Source: Podospora bellae-mahoneyi
Taxonomy: Eukaryota > Ascomycota > Sordariomycetes > Sordariales > Podosporaceae
Assembly: GCF_035222275.1 (NCBI RefSeq)
Contig: NC_085886.1
Location: 2,046,001 to 2,110,000 of the forward strand
Direction: 5' to 3'
Length of the DNA: 64,000 bases
The position numbers were made by a program, and so were the translations under genes. Within the stretch, counting starts at the first letter, position 1, and each line of letters opens with the position of its first letter. The notes beneath the pieces are model-generated. The model made no database searches, was not told where the DNA came from, and was given only the letters and a program-made list of their open reading frames with translations. This document shows positions 23,107-35,502 of this stretch, piece by piece.

Positions 23107-25481
23107 GTATCGTGGTATCTCATTTGGACTTTCACAGCCGGGAGGGAACAGTGCCATGGGGGCGGGTTTGTTGTGGAAGAATGAAAGAAGGTTTTGTTTT
23201 TGATATTGGTATTACCACCCACCTGGGTAACTACTCGACCCTTTTTTTGGTGTTGCAAAAGCGGTGAAGAGCGCGCGCTTCCTTACCTTACTTGCATAAA
23301 CCTCACGAGCAGCAGCAGGCCGCGATTCAGTATTCACGCAAGCAATTGAATTGGACATGACGCCGGCGGTACTCCCTGGCGGCCGGGCGAAGTGGTCTAC
23401 CGTCTTTATAAAAACGACGGGCAGTCCGTGGTCACGGACGGGCCCGGTGGTTTTTTTGTCGTATGGTTTTTGGAGATTTGTATCCACTGTTCTCCATTGG
23501 GACCTGGGATTGGGGGTGGATGTGGAAGATTAACAGATGCAGGTTGCAGGTATCGAGGCATTGGGGATGATGCGACGATGATGGGCAGGCAGGCACTCCG
23601 GAGTTTTTTTGTTCATTCCTGCGGTTTGAGAGACAACTTTGACAACGGAAAATGCGGAAGATGGATGGATGATGGGCTTTGATGTAAGGGGAGCTGTTTG
23701 TTTGGCTGGCGATCTGCTAATAAGCTCAGAGACGGAGATGTCTCAGACATTGGCGATCAACGTTTTCTGCCGTGTTTGGCTTTGTTGATGTTGATATTTT
23801 TTTAATTCATTTTTATTTTTTGCCAGCTCAGAGGTTATAATAAACCAGACCTGACAACAATAAATGGTGGCCTTGTAACAGTACGGGGGCAAAACACCCA
23901 GCTCGATGATGGTCGATCTGGAACTCGGCTCTCGGGAAGCCAGGCGATTGGGGGCTTGGAGGGGGTGTTTCAAGACCGCTCAAAGGAGGGGTCAATAGGG
24001 CGGCAGAAGGGAAAGGCGAACTGGTGGTGGAGATGCGGGAAACAAAGGAGATGGTGGTTGGGTTGGGGCTGTCACGGTAATATATCAGTTTCGCCATGGA
24101 TGGGGCCGATTTCTTTTCTTTTTTGTCGCGGTCTGAGAAAGACCTTCCAACAAACTGTCACGGGGTTGTCGTGATGATGCTACTGTAGGTGTATGCTAGC
24201 CCCGGTAGATAGATAAAAATCCCATCATCTGCGAGTTGTTTCGGCTAATGGCGCCGTCTTTCACTAGCGGGCGCCACTCCACTGCCCAGTGCCTTGTGCT
24301 ACCAGGGGTTGCTCTTTCGGGAAGCCCAAAAGACCATTTTGATCGAAGGAGGTCTCGGTCAAATGCGCGCCTCCAGGCGATCTCTTGAGCGGGCAGCCTC
24401 AGAGCAGCCTGGGATGCGAAGCCGAGAAGCGAGAAAAGACATCGATGAGGCGGTGGAAGGCGTAGAACAACAGGTAGCAGGATCAGTAATTCAGTATCAT
24501 CAGGGCTGCCGGCTTCAGACTGGACAGGGGGTTCAGGGGGCCGGCTCCTCAGGGGGGGGATCTTTATTTTTTCTGGCTGCTTGCTTGCCAAAGGGAACAA
24601 TGTCCGGGCTCTGGCCAGTTAGGGATCTTGGGGGGCCCCATAATTCCTGCAAGCTCCGAAGAAAAAAATCGCTGCCATTGGCTGGGCTACTGGTCCCCCC
24701 CGAATTGCAGCGTGCATGGCTCCGCGTTTCCTTCACATTAACAGAACCAACCCTCCCACTCTCCTCCTCTTCCTTTGACCTCCGGCTCACACCCTCCCGC
24801 GATCCTGATTCCTGAGTTGAGCAGCACACAGCAAGGCCAACCCGCCCTTTCTGTCTGACTGCCGAACCCGACCCCCGACTCGAACAACCATCGCGGCGTG
24901 TTGTTTTCCGTCAGCCTTTTCCCTTTCCTTCATTACAACCAAAGTCCTAATAGCCGTTCGATTGACGGTTTGCCGGTTGTCCGGAAACAATAGTGAGTGA
25001 AGCCTCCCACACACACCCACACACACCGCAGCCCAAACCCCCAAAACGGCTTTTCCCCAGGACAGCCAGCAAGCAAGCCTTTCTTCTGCCACACACCAAG
25101 GGTTCTCGTGGCGCTCCATCAAAGCCACTCTGTCCCGACGTCGAGTTGAATTGCGAATCGTGTAAACATCGAAGGGTTATCCATCGCTGTCGCTGTCGAG
25201 AGGGAGAGAGGCGGGCTTTGTTATCGCGGGAAGGTTGCAGAGGACAAGAGGGAGTTGACGGCGACGAAAAATCGGCCGATCGGCCCTGCCCTGCCCAGAG
25301 AGGTCGCAATCCCAAGCCAAACGCGCGACCGTAAAATCATCATCTCAACTCTCGACGACTGGATAGACTAACGCGTGGTGTTTTCTTCCCATCAGCAGAC
25401 CGCTTCGTTCGAATTAATATCCCCCGATTGAAAACATACCTTCTTTTTTTGATCAGATTTGTCATCGACATTTAAGCCAAG

Positions 25482-26792
25482 ATGGGTTGCGGAATGAGCA
25501 CAGAGGAGAAGGAGGGCAAGGCCCGGAACGAGGAGATTGAGAACCAGTTGAAGAGGGATCGGATGCAGCAGCGCAACGAGATCAAGATGTTGCTTCTGGG
25601 TGAGTTTTTATCGTCTTCGCGGCGGGTCCTTATGTGGCCCATTGTTCGCTGAGTCGTCCCATCGGCCAGTGGCGCGAGGGACGCCGGCGAGGTGCCCTGT
25701 TATCAGTACCCCCGGGGGCTAACCATCAATCGCAGGTGCTGGTGAATCCGGAAAGTCAACTATTTTGAAGCAGATGAAGCTGATTCATGAGGGCGGCTAC
25801 TCGCGCGACGAGCGCGAGTCCTTCAAGGAGATCATCTTCAGCAACACTGTCCAGTCGATGCGCGTCATTCTCGAGGCGATGGAGTCATTGGAGTTGCCAT
25901 TGGCCGATGCCCGCATGGAGTACCACGTCCAGACCATCTTCATGCAACCAGCTCAGATTGAGGGAGATGTCCTCCCCCCAGAGGTTGGCAATGCCATTGA
26001 GGCTTTGTGGAGAGATGCCGGTGTCCAGAGCTGCTTCAAGCGCTCAAGAGAGTATCAGCTCAACGACTCTGCCAGATAGTAGGTTTCTTTGTACTTGCAA
26101 ATGTGCTGTGCAATCATTGTTAACCCATTGACTCTAGCTACTTTGACAATATCGCCCGTATCGCCGCCCCCGACTACATGCCCAACGACCAAGATGTCCT
26201 TCGGTCCCGTGTCAAGACTACTGGTATCACGGAGACGACTTTCATTATTGGTGAGCTCACGTACAGGATGTTCGATGTCGGCGGTCAAAGATCAGAACGT
26301 AAGAAGTGGATTCACTGCTTCGAGAACGTCACGACCATCCTGTTCCTCGTCGCTATCTCCGAGTACGATCAGCTCCTGTTTGAGGATGAGACGGTCAACC
26401 GCATGCAAGAAGCTCTCACGCTCTTCGACTCCATCTGCAACTCCAGGTGGTTCATCAAGACCTCGATCATTCTCTTCCTCAACAAGATCGACAGGTTTAA
26501 GGAGAAGCTCCCTGTCAGCCCAATGAAAAACTACTTCCCCGACTACGAGGGTGGTGATGACTACGGCCAGGCTTGCGACTACATCCTCAACCGTTTCGTG
26601 TCCCTGAACCAGCACGAGAGCAAGCAGATCTACACACATTTTACTTGCGCCACGGATACAACGCAAATCCGCTTCGTGATGGCTGCTGTGAATGGTAAGC
26701 TTTTTCATTTTTCACGTCCGGGTGCCAACTAGGTGCTAACTGTCACAGATATCATCATCCAGGAGAACCTCCGCCTCTGCGGTCTCATCTGA
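25482..26792 (+). CDS. gna-1: Heterotrimeric G protein alpha subunit, group I (GNA-1 type)
   Basis: Exons 25482-25599, 25736-26078, 26138-26694 and 26749-26792 give 353 residues, the usual length. The first intron (136 nt) is longer than the others (59 and 54 nt). All switch elements are present: the P-loop GAGESGKST at 40-48, RSRVKTT with the switch I Arg and Thr, DVGGQR in switch II, NKID, and TCAT. The N-terminus MGCGMS carries a myristoylation Gly and a palmitoylation Cys. The C-terminus CGLI has the Cys at -4 that pertussis toxin modifies in Gi-type subunits. In Neurospora, GNA-1 couples pheromone and other receptors to adenylyl cyclase and controls growth, female fertility and stress responses; the same role is expected here. 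Confidence 0.97.
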
Positions 26793-27925
26793 TAGCAGAT
26801 CGGATGACGACTGGACTCGTTGGACGCAACACCATGCTGTCCGCCAGAGATCAGTCACACTTCATGGCACTCGGCCGAACATCGAATATACCCCACCGAC
26901 CCTGATGTGAAACGGCGCGTACCATGAAGCTTATTCGCCCCCCACAACCGGTCCTACCCTCCTACCTCCCAGCATTCTCCAATCCTCATCGCTCTTGACC
27001 TTGTCACTTCACCAGGTCTCCCCTTTATTTGTTAGCCACTGGAGAAAAGTCGGGGATGGCGATCCCCGATGTATGAATCGTATTGCGTGTATCTCCAACA
27101 CAACGAAAGAGAGGTTTAGGGAGAGCACAGCAGACTTTTTTTGTGGTCGAAAAAGAAACCGGAATCTGGTTCTGGGGGGGGAACAGGGGAAGGGATACAT
27201 ATGTTGTTTAATCATGATGTCGTTTTTATTTTCCTTTTTTACTTTTCATCTCATTTTATCCTGTCTGCGCTGGTTCTCTCTATTTCTCTCTCTTTCTCTC
27301 TCACTCTCTACCTCTCACTCTGAAAAGAAAAATCACTCTCTGACTTGTCTGTCTGTTGTTGAACTCTATATGATTTTTTGTTCTACAAAGTCAAATGGAA
27401 AAACACAACGGCCCATGTCACAACACACACTCTCTCCCTTCACACTGCCCCCCCCCCCATTCCAATTGAAATGCTGGACGACCGTTACGACTATACTACT
27501 TCTATGCAATGGATAAGTGTGGGGGATGGATGAGGGATGGATGATGGATGGCTTGGTTGGGGTGGGGGTTGGGTGATGAGTGGGAGACGGACAGAGAGAG
27601 GGGGGGAGGGGAGGAAAGAGGATTGAGAAGCAGAGAGGAGGATGAGGGTTGGAGGAGGGGAGGGGAGGGGAGATGATATACCACCGTGCTAACTGCGCAT
27701 TTTCCTCTTTTTTCTGTTGTTTCTTTTTTCTACTTTTTATTGTTTCTCTCTCTTTCTCACACTCTCACACACTTCTCTCTGTTACTCTGCCCGTTTTCTG
27801 TTTCTTTTGAACAGAAGAGGAGAGAGATTTTCTTTTTCGGGTTGTTAAATATTTGGAGCAATGGGTGGGTGGGGTGTTTTGTTGGGGGGGGGAAGGTATG
27901 TAGGTAGTTTTCTCGAGAGATGTGT

Positions 27926-28008
<83 letters not shown>

Positions 28009-28009
28009 C

Positions 28010-28041
<32 letters not shown>

Positions 28042-28042
28042 G
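27926..28042. repeat. (AGT)n followed by (TTG)n microsatellite
   Basis: About 17 AGT units pass into about 21 TTG units with two TCG interruptions. Intergenic. Confidence 0.9.
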
Positions 28043-28590
28043 TATGTGTAGTTTTGGGGGAGGAGGGGAGGGGGTGGAGGGCCGGTGAATTGAATGGGTG
28101 TTTTTCTGAATACCGTATCTGCTTGTTGAGTTGGTGATTGAACATATCCGTATGACTGAACAAGTTTGAGATGAGTGATAAAGCAAACGTTTGACGGAAG
28201 GAGTTGTTGGTTGTCATGAGCAAGACATGACACCGCCAGTGACACACGGTCTAGTAGCAAACTGCTGATGACTAGGTATAGACGAGAAGTGCTGTCTAGA
28301 TGATTCCAGCAGGATTCTAGCTAGTATTATTGCCGGCAACACCGAAACAGAGGCTGCGTGACAGTGTTGGTCTCAACACTCGTTTTTTGTACTGGTGACA
28401 CATGGTAGGTATATTGACTCCTTGCACAGCCATTGCAGACATTTACGTCATTTTTCCTACACAATGGTGATTATTTTCAATTTGGAGTTGTATGGTGTTT
28501 TCGCAGTGGGAAAACGGAACGTGGAATAAGGTGTGATTCCTCGGTACTTACAGTAGATGATGGGGGATGAAACACGGGGGTGGGAACACC

Positions 28591-28638
28591 ATACCACACC
28601 ACACCACACCACACCACACCACACCACACCATACCACC
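28591..28638. repeat. CCACA pentanucleotide repeat
   Basis: Eight CCACA units in tandem, flanked on both sides by ATACCACC-like units. Confidence 0.9.
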
Positions 28639-30372
28639 TTCAGTTTTGGTGGTTCAAAAAGGCATGGAAAGGTGAGGCTGTAGCGAGTGTTTCGATTTGT
28701 GGATCTGGTCATAAAAGGGTGATATAAACAGGGGGGATGTACATCATGGGACATTTACATTCCTGTAACGGGGTGCTGGAGGCGGTGAAAGATTATATGT
28801 GAGTGATATGTTCTAAGGGTGTTGTTTAGTAGTGGCACAGCTAAGCCAGCCTTGTGCATATTGGGGAGTATGCCGTCGGGCTTTTGCTACCTACAAGCTA
28901 GGTTTTGGTACCGAACAGTGACTTTCAGCAGAGGGTAAAAGCGGCTAGAGATCTGGCTTTAGTCACTTTACTAGATTTGTTTCCAGTCCTCAGACTGCAT
29001 TTTCTTCTCAACGAATATGGATTGTTACTCGCGACGATCCCCCCGAGGCGCTGAATGGAACCTATAGACAGGGCATCATCATTGGAGGACAGAAAGCGGC
29101 TCAGCACCACCACCCAGTGATCCCACGGTTACAGTTAGATTGACCCAGGACCTACATGACCCCAAATACCGGACCTGCAGGAGACATCTGCTAAGCAACC
29201 GCCGCTGACATGCTTCACTGTAACGTGGCAATGGACGGTGAACGTAAAAATAGTCGGTTGATTATTCACACAAGTAATATGTTGACAGAACAAACTTGCT
29301 TTCATTGCTCCTTGTCAAATTAGAAACACCCCTATCACTCACTCTCCTCTCCTGCCCCCGGTTCCAATCTCGCCGGTTACAGCACAAGAGACAGAGAACA
29401 AGCAGTAGCAACATACAAAAAGCCTCCCACAAATCCCGTCAACAGTTTGGTTGTCTGCCCATCTCCAGTGACGTCAATCTGTGTCCCCTTTTCCGCTCCT
29501 TTGTTGACCGAGTGATATGCGCTCAAAAGTTGTAAAATCGTGCCACCAACCCTGCGATATATGTGCAATCACCTCCTCTCTGGAAATACCCCACCACTTC
29601 CTGCCCGTACAATATCATGCATCTCCTAGCCATACCAGAATAACACGATACATCCCCAGAGAAAATAGAGCAATATCATTTTTATCCAGCCTCAAACTCA
29701 ACCTTACACAACAGGACAGGGGGTGGGTGGGGAAACAGACAGAAACTCAAGGGCTATAAGTATGTTGGGGTTACAAAAGTTGTGAAAACATGAAATTAGA
29801 AAAGAAAACAGCGCACGTGTCAGTGGTTCTGTGTAATCTGTGTATTACAAAGTCCATAAAAAACCCTTGCCTGGCTCAAAAAGCAAAAAAAGCAAGCAGG
29901 CGGGTGGGAAAAGGGGCAAAGAGGGAGATAAAAGACCTTTATATTGTGACAAAGTCAGGTTATCGTCTTCCTCCTTGCGGTGATTTCAGTGAAAGGGAAA
30001 AAAAGAGGGGGTATCGATTTGCATCCATTCCGAAAGAAAAAGAAATAAAGAAACTCCGGAGTGCTCTGGCCTCCTCGAGCTCTTGTCCTTCGAGGAGGAG
30101 GAACGAAAAAAGAAACCTCCTCTTGCCTGGCCGAATAGACCAGCACGGTCTTGTGTCTTGTGATGGTGATATCCAGTACCAAGAAAGCGTTACGAGGGGG
30201 GGGGGAAGGGGGCTAAAAGTGTGGGTTGATACTGTGACTTCGATACTCCGAATTTCTGGCGGTGTGGCGGTTATCAGTGGTATAGATATGGTGAAACCCC
30301 CCTCAAGTGATGATTCGGTTGCAAGCCGATTGTGGCTTGCGGTGTAAAGTGTAGACAGGACGGCCGTTATTT

Positions 30373-31252
30373 CTAGGCACTGCCGTCATCGCCCATGCCA
30401 TGTTGGCCAGCACCAATTTGATTCCCCGCTCCTCCTGGCTGGCTTTGACTTGCGGTGGCCTCTTCGTACTCAGCATATTGAAGAGCCAACTGCTTGGCCG
30501 TGATCTCGAGCTGCCAATACAAACGTGTCGCACGATCAGCCGACCTCACTTCGTTCATGGCTTTGCTCACGAGCTGTTGGAGTATTGGGTTGTTGTTAAT
30601 AGATGGAACGCCTCCTCCGCCAAAATTCATAGCTTGCATGGCATTGGAGTGAGCGGGTGGCAATAGAGAATGGGCCGGGGTGTAGCGGTAGTTGGGATCC
30701 GCAGGTAAAGCCGCACTTGTCGGCGGCATGATGCCCGCATGCTGGGCCATGGGTTGCTGAGTGCGAGTTTCTGTCTTTTGTCAGTATGAAATTCAAGGGC
30801 AATCACGATGAAAGGGGCATACCGTGGAAACTGCATCTAGCGCCGCTGGCATTGAACCAACAGTTGGCACAGCTGCCACACATTTGGCCATCTACCACTA
30901 CACACACGCTCCACGGGCCGTGGCCTTTGTGGCAGTTCTTGCACGGTTGTGGAGCAAGAGTGCCCGAAATATGAGCAAAAAGCGCTTCCACATTACTCCG
31001 CCGATTCAAGTTGAGCTGTTGCTCTGGTCGACGTTGAGTAGCAAGACGTCTACCGGGCTCACGGGCCAACCGTTTCGCCAGGGCGCTCTCGACACTAAGG
31101 TTCTGATAGCCAGACTCGCGGGCAAGTTCCTCTGTGATCCCCACGATTTGAGGCTCCATCGGCTGGTGAGAAGGTTGCATCTGCTGGGGAGGACCCATCT
31201 GGGCTTGGGGCTGCTGCTGATGCTGATGCTGGTGTTGCTGCTGCTGGTGTTG

Positions 31253-31294
<42 letters not shown>

Positions 31295-31873
31295 GTGTTG
31301 TTGCTGAGCATGCGAGAGCCCTTGCTGCAAATCTTGCATGTGATCATGAACACTCTGGCCCACGACTCCTCCTCCCACAACATTGGCACCGCCGTTAGCC
31401 AGCATGCTGGCGGTTGATAGATCAACGTGTTGTTGAAGGCCGGAGGCTCCGACTGAATGATCATCCTCCTCCATGTCGGCATCGGGTTCCGCCTCGCCGT
31501 GAGCATCCACATTGCCAAGTTCCGATTCCATAGCGGCGGCGGCGTAGTCTTCGACGCCCATGGGAACCCCAACTCCAACTCCGACGTCCACGCCTACGTT
31601 GTCGAACACGGAATGGTCGGGCTCGGGCTTGAGCTCGTCGAGGGCGTGCTGGGCAGCGTGGGCAGCAGCCACGTAGGGCGCAGCGTGCACTCCGTACTGG
31701 GCCTGAGCCTGAGCCTGAGCCTGCTGATGGGCCTGGTGAATCTGATGGGCGGCGTGGACGTCGAGTGAGCCCGGAACAACACCACGGGTGGGGCGACCGC
31801 GTGCCGTTGGCGGCTGCGGCTTCGTCACCTTGTTCGGTCGGCCGCGCTGCGGGCGGGGGACGGTCGATGTCAT
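30373..31873 (-). CDS. DUF3716 protein with AT-hook-like start and polyQ tract
   Basis: The coding sequence is complement(30373-30770, 30823-31873), 482 residues; the 52-nt intron splits a Glu codon and the frame closes. The N-terminus has two Arg-Gly-Arg-Pro cores (QRGRPNK and ARGRPTRG) resembling AT hooks. A His/Gln/Ala-rich region, an acidic stretch and a polyQ tract encoded by CAG repeats (31243-31293) follow. Residues 311-350 form the DUF3716 cysteine module: CKNC, SVC, MCGSCANC and ARCSFH, spaced like a zinc-binding fold. The C-terminal part after the intron is helical (ILQQLVSKAMNEVRSADRAT). The family is fungal and uncharacterised; a nuclear DNA-binding role is inferred from the hooks and cysteines. 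Confidence 0.85.
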
Positions 31874-32912
31874 GCTCCTGTCCAGATAGGACTCTAAAAA
31901 TGCCCCGAAGCTCTAGGCGGCGTATGGTCGCAGAGCTGGTTCGGGGAAGGATTGGTGATGTCGAGCAGCTGTCGTCAGCTGTAAAGCGCGCGTTTGGGAT
32001 GTCGACGTTGGAAAGGAGAGCGGGCTGAGAGCTGAGGGCTGAATGCGAGGCCTGCAGAGCGTCTGCCAGCTGCGGAGTTTTTTTGCAAGACGATTGCCCA
32101 ATCAGAGTTTTTTTTTTTTTTTGTTTTTAAACTCTCTTGCTCCGTTTCTGGCCCGTGCGTTGATTTGATAGCTGAGGTATCTGTATTCAATCTTCACACA
32201 TTCCATTCCAGTCCGCAACTTGGACCAGCTGCTCTCATCTTATATTCATGCCTGTCAAGCTCTGTTTGGGTGCCCGTGTCTGTCATAGCACTGATTGCTG
32301 GTTTTTCATTGAAGCCAGTTGAAGTTGCTCCAGGCTGGGCTGAGGACTGTTCAAGCGTTTGCCCAACACTGCTCTCTCGGTGACTAATATCTGCTCATCA
32401 GATCAGAAACCGGCAGGTTGTATCGGTATCGGGTGTCAGCGACGCCAAGTTCGGTAGATGGCTTTGGAAGGAGACTGCCGCCCTCTGAGCCTCCAATCAA
32501 GTTCTATCCATGGCTACAAATTGCCTTATTCAGCAGCTTCCAACAAGCCACTGGTCCTGTCGATCGGTACGACATGCGGCGGCCAAGAGGGTCCTCGGTG
32601 ACGAGATAGGGCTTAGTGCCGTCTATTCCAGTGATATACGCCTTTCAGAGCACAATAGCGACCGGTACTGCTCGCGTCCTTCGGCTGCGTCCCCCGAATC
32701 CCGAGCAGTCTAGATCACTCAGATGCTTCTAAAGACGGCAAGATGCACCCTTCCCTGTGCCAGGTGGGGTATGGAAGACTATGTGATATCCGAGTCTTCT
32801 GTACGATTAGGGGGGCTCCCTAAACACCATGACCTCTAGACACCGCTCTGTTGTTCTCGTCTCTCCCATCGCAATTGTTCGTCTCTAGGAAGACAGGGAG
32901 ACTTCCCAAGCC
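31874..32912. promoter_or_regulatory. Divergent promoter region DUF3716/DUF4419
   Basis: A 1.04-kb interval between two start codons pointing apart. It contains a T-rich run near 32108-32124. No specific factor site is convincing. Confidence 0.5.
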
Positions 32913-34130
32913 ATGCCTGTTACCATCTATCCATCAAGCCACCCCCCAGAACCTGCCCGTCTCCACCAGACTTACACACGAGTTACCTCTCCACAGCAGC
33001 TGCTGTCATCTATCACCAGCCATGAAACAAACACAACCTCAAGATCCTCCCCCCCTCGAACGCGACCCATAATCCAATCTTCCTTCTCAGAATCCCTATC
33101 CACTTCACCCACCACCCTCTACGCCGCCAAAAACGGCCTAGTCTACAGCTTGATAGAAGCCTACTCCAACCATCACAACCTCCTCCTCCGCCCCGACGAC
33201 ATCTGGCTCGCCATCCTCTCCCAGCTATCAGTCTACATCAACGCCAACGCCACCCTCCTCCAGCACCTGTTCATCCCCTCCTCCAGGAAACAATCCTCCC
33301 CAGCCCAGAAACAAGACCTCTACATCCCAGTCGACCTATCCCCCACCCTCAACCACGGCTCCCTAGCCCAGCAAATGGCCTCCACCCTGCTCCCCTCCTC
33401 CCTGACAAACCCGGACATAGCCCACAAGTTTTTTCTTCCCTCCTTCACCACCACAACAGAAACAGACGAAATCGCCGCCTCGATCCTGCTGATGGGCTCC
33501 ATGCAAAAATACTTTGTCTACAGCTGGGGAACCAGGTGCGGTATACCCTCAATAACCCTCCTTGGCGACCAGACCGACTGGGAGAAGATCCTCCACCGCT
33601 GTGAAGAGTTTCTCGCCTCGGGGAGATTTGGTCAGGGGGCGAGAGACTGGTGGAGAGGTGGGTTGGGTTATGTCCTTTCCAACTTTGTGAGGTCGCTTCG
33701 AGACCCGGGTGGGAAAGACACGAAGACGTTTTGGCAGAGGGTGTTGGATCGGCATGAGCCGAATGGGTCGGGCAAGACGACGTTTACGGGGTGGGTGGTC
33801 AATGGGTTTTGCTGGTGGGATGAGGAGGGGAGGCATGATCTGGGGAGGGTGCGAGGCGGGATGACTAGAGGAGAAATGCCGATGGGGTTTGGGAGGTGTC
33901 CGGTTAGCTTGTGGGATAATGGGGTCGAGGTCAAGACGGAGATGATAGCGGGGATGGTGGGGGTGAGAGTGGGCAGGATGGGGGATGTGCTGAGGAGGGT
34001 GGAGGAGGATGAGTGGTCTGGTGGGAGGCCTGAAGAAGGTGGAAGGATGCAGGCGAGAGCAGTCGGGGGGGTGACAGAAAAGATTGATACCCTTAGGCCG
34101 GAGGTGGGCTGGTTCATGTATTCGGTTTGA
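32913..34130 (+). CDS. DUF4419 family protein
   Basis: A single exon of 405 residues starting MPVTIYPSSHPPEP. The N-terminal 70 residues are Ser/Thr/Pro-rich. The region from about residue 75 matches DUF4419, with the signature RPDDIWLAILSQLSVYINAN, followed by GTRCGIPSITLLG and TDWEKILHR, then the Trp-rich GWVVNGFCWWD. The family occurs in fungi and other eukaryotes and has no assigned activity that I know. Codon use shifts from C-rich in the first half to G-rich in the second; this is a strand-composition drift, not a frame change. The gene converges on TSC10 with 216 nt between stops. Confidence 0.85.
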   Translation: MPVTIYPSSHPPEPARLHQTYTRVTSPQQLLSSITSHETNTTSRSSPPRTRPIIQSSFSESLSTSPTTLYAAKNGLVYSLIEAYSNHHNLLLRPDDIWLAILSQLSVYINANATLLQHLFIPSSRKQSSPAQKQDLYIPVDLSPTLNHGSLAQQMASTLLPSSLTNPDIAHKFFLPSFTTTTETDEIAASILLMGSMQKYFVYSWGTRCGIPSITLLGDQTDWEKILHRCEEFLASGRFGQGARDWWRGGLGYVLSNFVRSLRDPGGKDTKTFWQRVLDRHEPNGSGKTTFTGWVVNGFCWWDEEGRHDLGRVRGGMTRGEMPMGFGRCPVSLWDNGVEVKTEMIAGMVGVRVGRMGDVLRRVEEDEWSGGRPEEGGRMQARAVGGVTEKIDTLRPEVGWFMYSV

Positions 34131-34346
34131 ACCCTTTCAAACAACTGGTAAAAACTCTTTTGGAAAGGGGCGCTGGAACAAAATGTGACAACGACAAAAG
34201 GCAGACTGATACCACTTGCATATCATGGCGTAATGACAACCACATATTATTCCATACTTTCATTATATTACAGTCTTTGCTGCCCATCCATACATACTCC
34301 AACCTTTGATGTCCAGTTTCCCGCATTAACCCCCCTCCCCCCCCCT

Positions 34347-35502
34347 TCAAGCAGCCGCCTTCTTGACATGCGGATGCCCATTCACCCTCGCCCACCCCGC
34401 CACCTGCGCATTCATAATCCTAATCACAAAAAAGTAAATCACCGGCACCACCCACCCCACCACCGTATCCCAAACCCAATTATTCCTCTCGCTCCCCCCC
34501 AAAATCCCACACCTCATCAAATCCCCCAACGTACTAACCGTGACATTATACTGGCCCTTCTCCAACCCCTTCACCGCCCGCTCCGCCACCGTCTCCGGGC
34601 TCTCCGCCGGCTCCTCCTTCTCCAGCTCGAGCGTGATCTGCGGCTTGGTCTTGTTCTCCCTCTCCAGCCCAGGAGAAGTAATCGTCCCCGGGTAAACAAC
34701 ATGAATCTTGACCGGATGATCAGGATACATCCTCAACTCCATATTCAACGTGTCCGCCAACCCCCTCAACGCCCACTTGCTCGGCGTATAAGGCCCATAC
34801 CCCACAATCGCAAACAACGCCAGCATCGACGCGGTGAAAACGATGTGCTTCGGCTCCGGCTTCTGGCCGATAACCCCTGTATCCTTGGGTTTATTCTCTG
34901 GAGCGAGCCACTCCTTCAAGATGGCTCTGCTCATCTCGGCCGAACCAAAGAAGTTGACATCCATGTTTCTCCGGGTGGCCGCGATACTGTCGTTGGTGGG
35001 GTCGGCCCAGAGCATGGGGCTTGACAGGCCGGCTATGCACCAGACGATATCGGGGGCCGCACCGGCGTTCCAGGCGATGGCTTGGGCTATGACCGAATCG
35101 GCATAGTTGGGTTCCGAGACGTCGGCGGAGATGTAGGTGAAGCGTTGCTTGGAGGGGGACCTGGCAGCGGCGGTGACTTTGACAAGGGCTTCTTCTAGGC
35201 GGCCTACGTTGCGCGAGACGAGGATGAGGGAGGCGCCTTTTTTAGCGAGGAGGATGGCGGCTGCTAGGCCCATTCCTTCTGAGGCGCCGGTTATGAGGAT
35301 TGTCTATGAGGGGGAGTTAGTGAGTGAAGGGTGGGATAAGGAGGGGGAGAGGGGGAGGAAATACCTTGCCCTCGACGGGGAAGTGGTTGGTGTTGGTGAA
35401 GAGGCCCATTTTCTTGATGAGGAAGAAGGCGAAGAAGGCAAAGGTGGCGGCTGGGCCAGCGATGTGAGGGGGGACGCCGAGGCGTTGTTCGATGATGTCC
35501 AT
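34347..35502 (-). CDS. TSC10: 3-ketodihydrosphingosine reductase
   Basis: The coding sequence is complement(34347-35303, 35365-35502), 364 residues; the 61-nt intron has an ACTAAC branch site and ATAG acceptor. An N-terminal hydrophobic segment (residues 14-31) precedes a short-chain dehydrogenase fold. The cofactor motif TGASEGMG lies just after the splice, DVSEPN follows, and the catalytic Ser (FTAS) and YTPSK come after that. The C-terminus has a further hydrophobic segment (VVPVIYFFVI). The enzyme reduces 3-ketosphinganine to dihydrosphingosine with NADPH at the ER membrane, the second step of sphingolipid synthesis. The Lys-rich extreme C-terminus (KKAAA) may help ER retention. It is divergent from SAS10. 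Confidence 0.93.

Larger units (their letters stand above)
21138..25481. other. Long intergenic region upstream of gna-1
   Basis: About 4.3 kb with no frame that resembles a protein family. It holds a T26 run (21981-22006) and an AC/AT microsatellite (23062-23106). The last few hundred bases are likely the gna-1 promoter and leader. A leader intron is possible (GTGAGTG at 24990) but cannot be shown from sequence alone. Confidence 0.5.
26793..30372. other. Intergenic region rich in microsatellites
   Basis: About 3.6 kb between gna-1 and the DUF3716 gene. It includes the gna-1 3' UTR, CT-rich and G-rich tracts, a (GTA)n(TTG)n block and a CCACA pentamer block. Translated frames here are repeats only (poly-Thr, poly-Ser). 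No gene is supported. Confidence 0.6.

Noticed and set aside
27757-28260. 167- and 160-codon frames rich in Thr, Gln or Tyr on the minus strand
   Set aside because: They are only translations of the microsatellite at 27926-28042 and have no family-like sequence.
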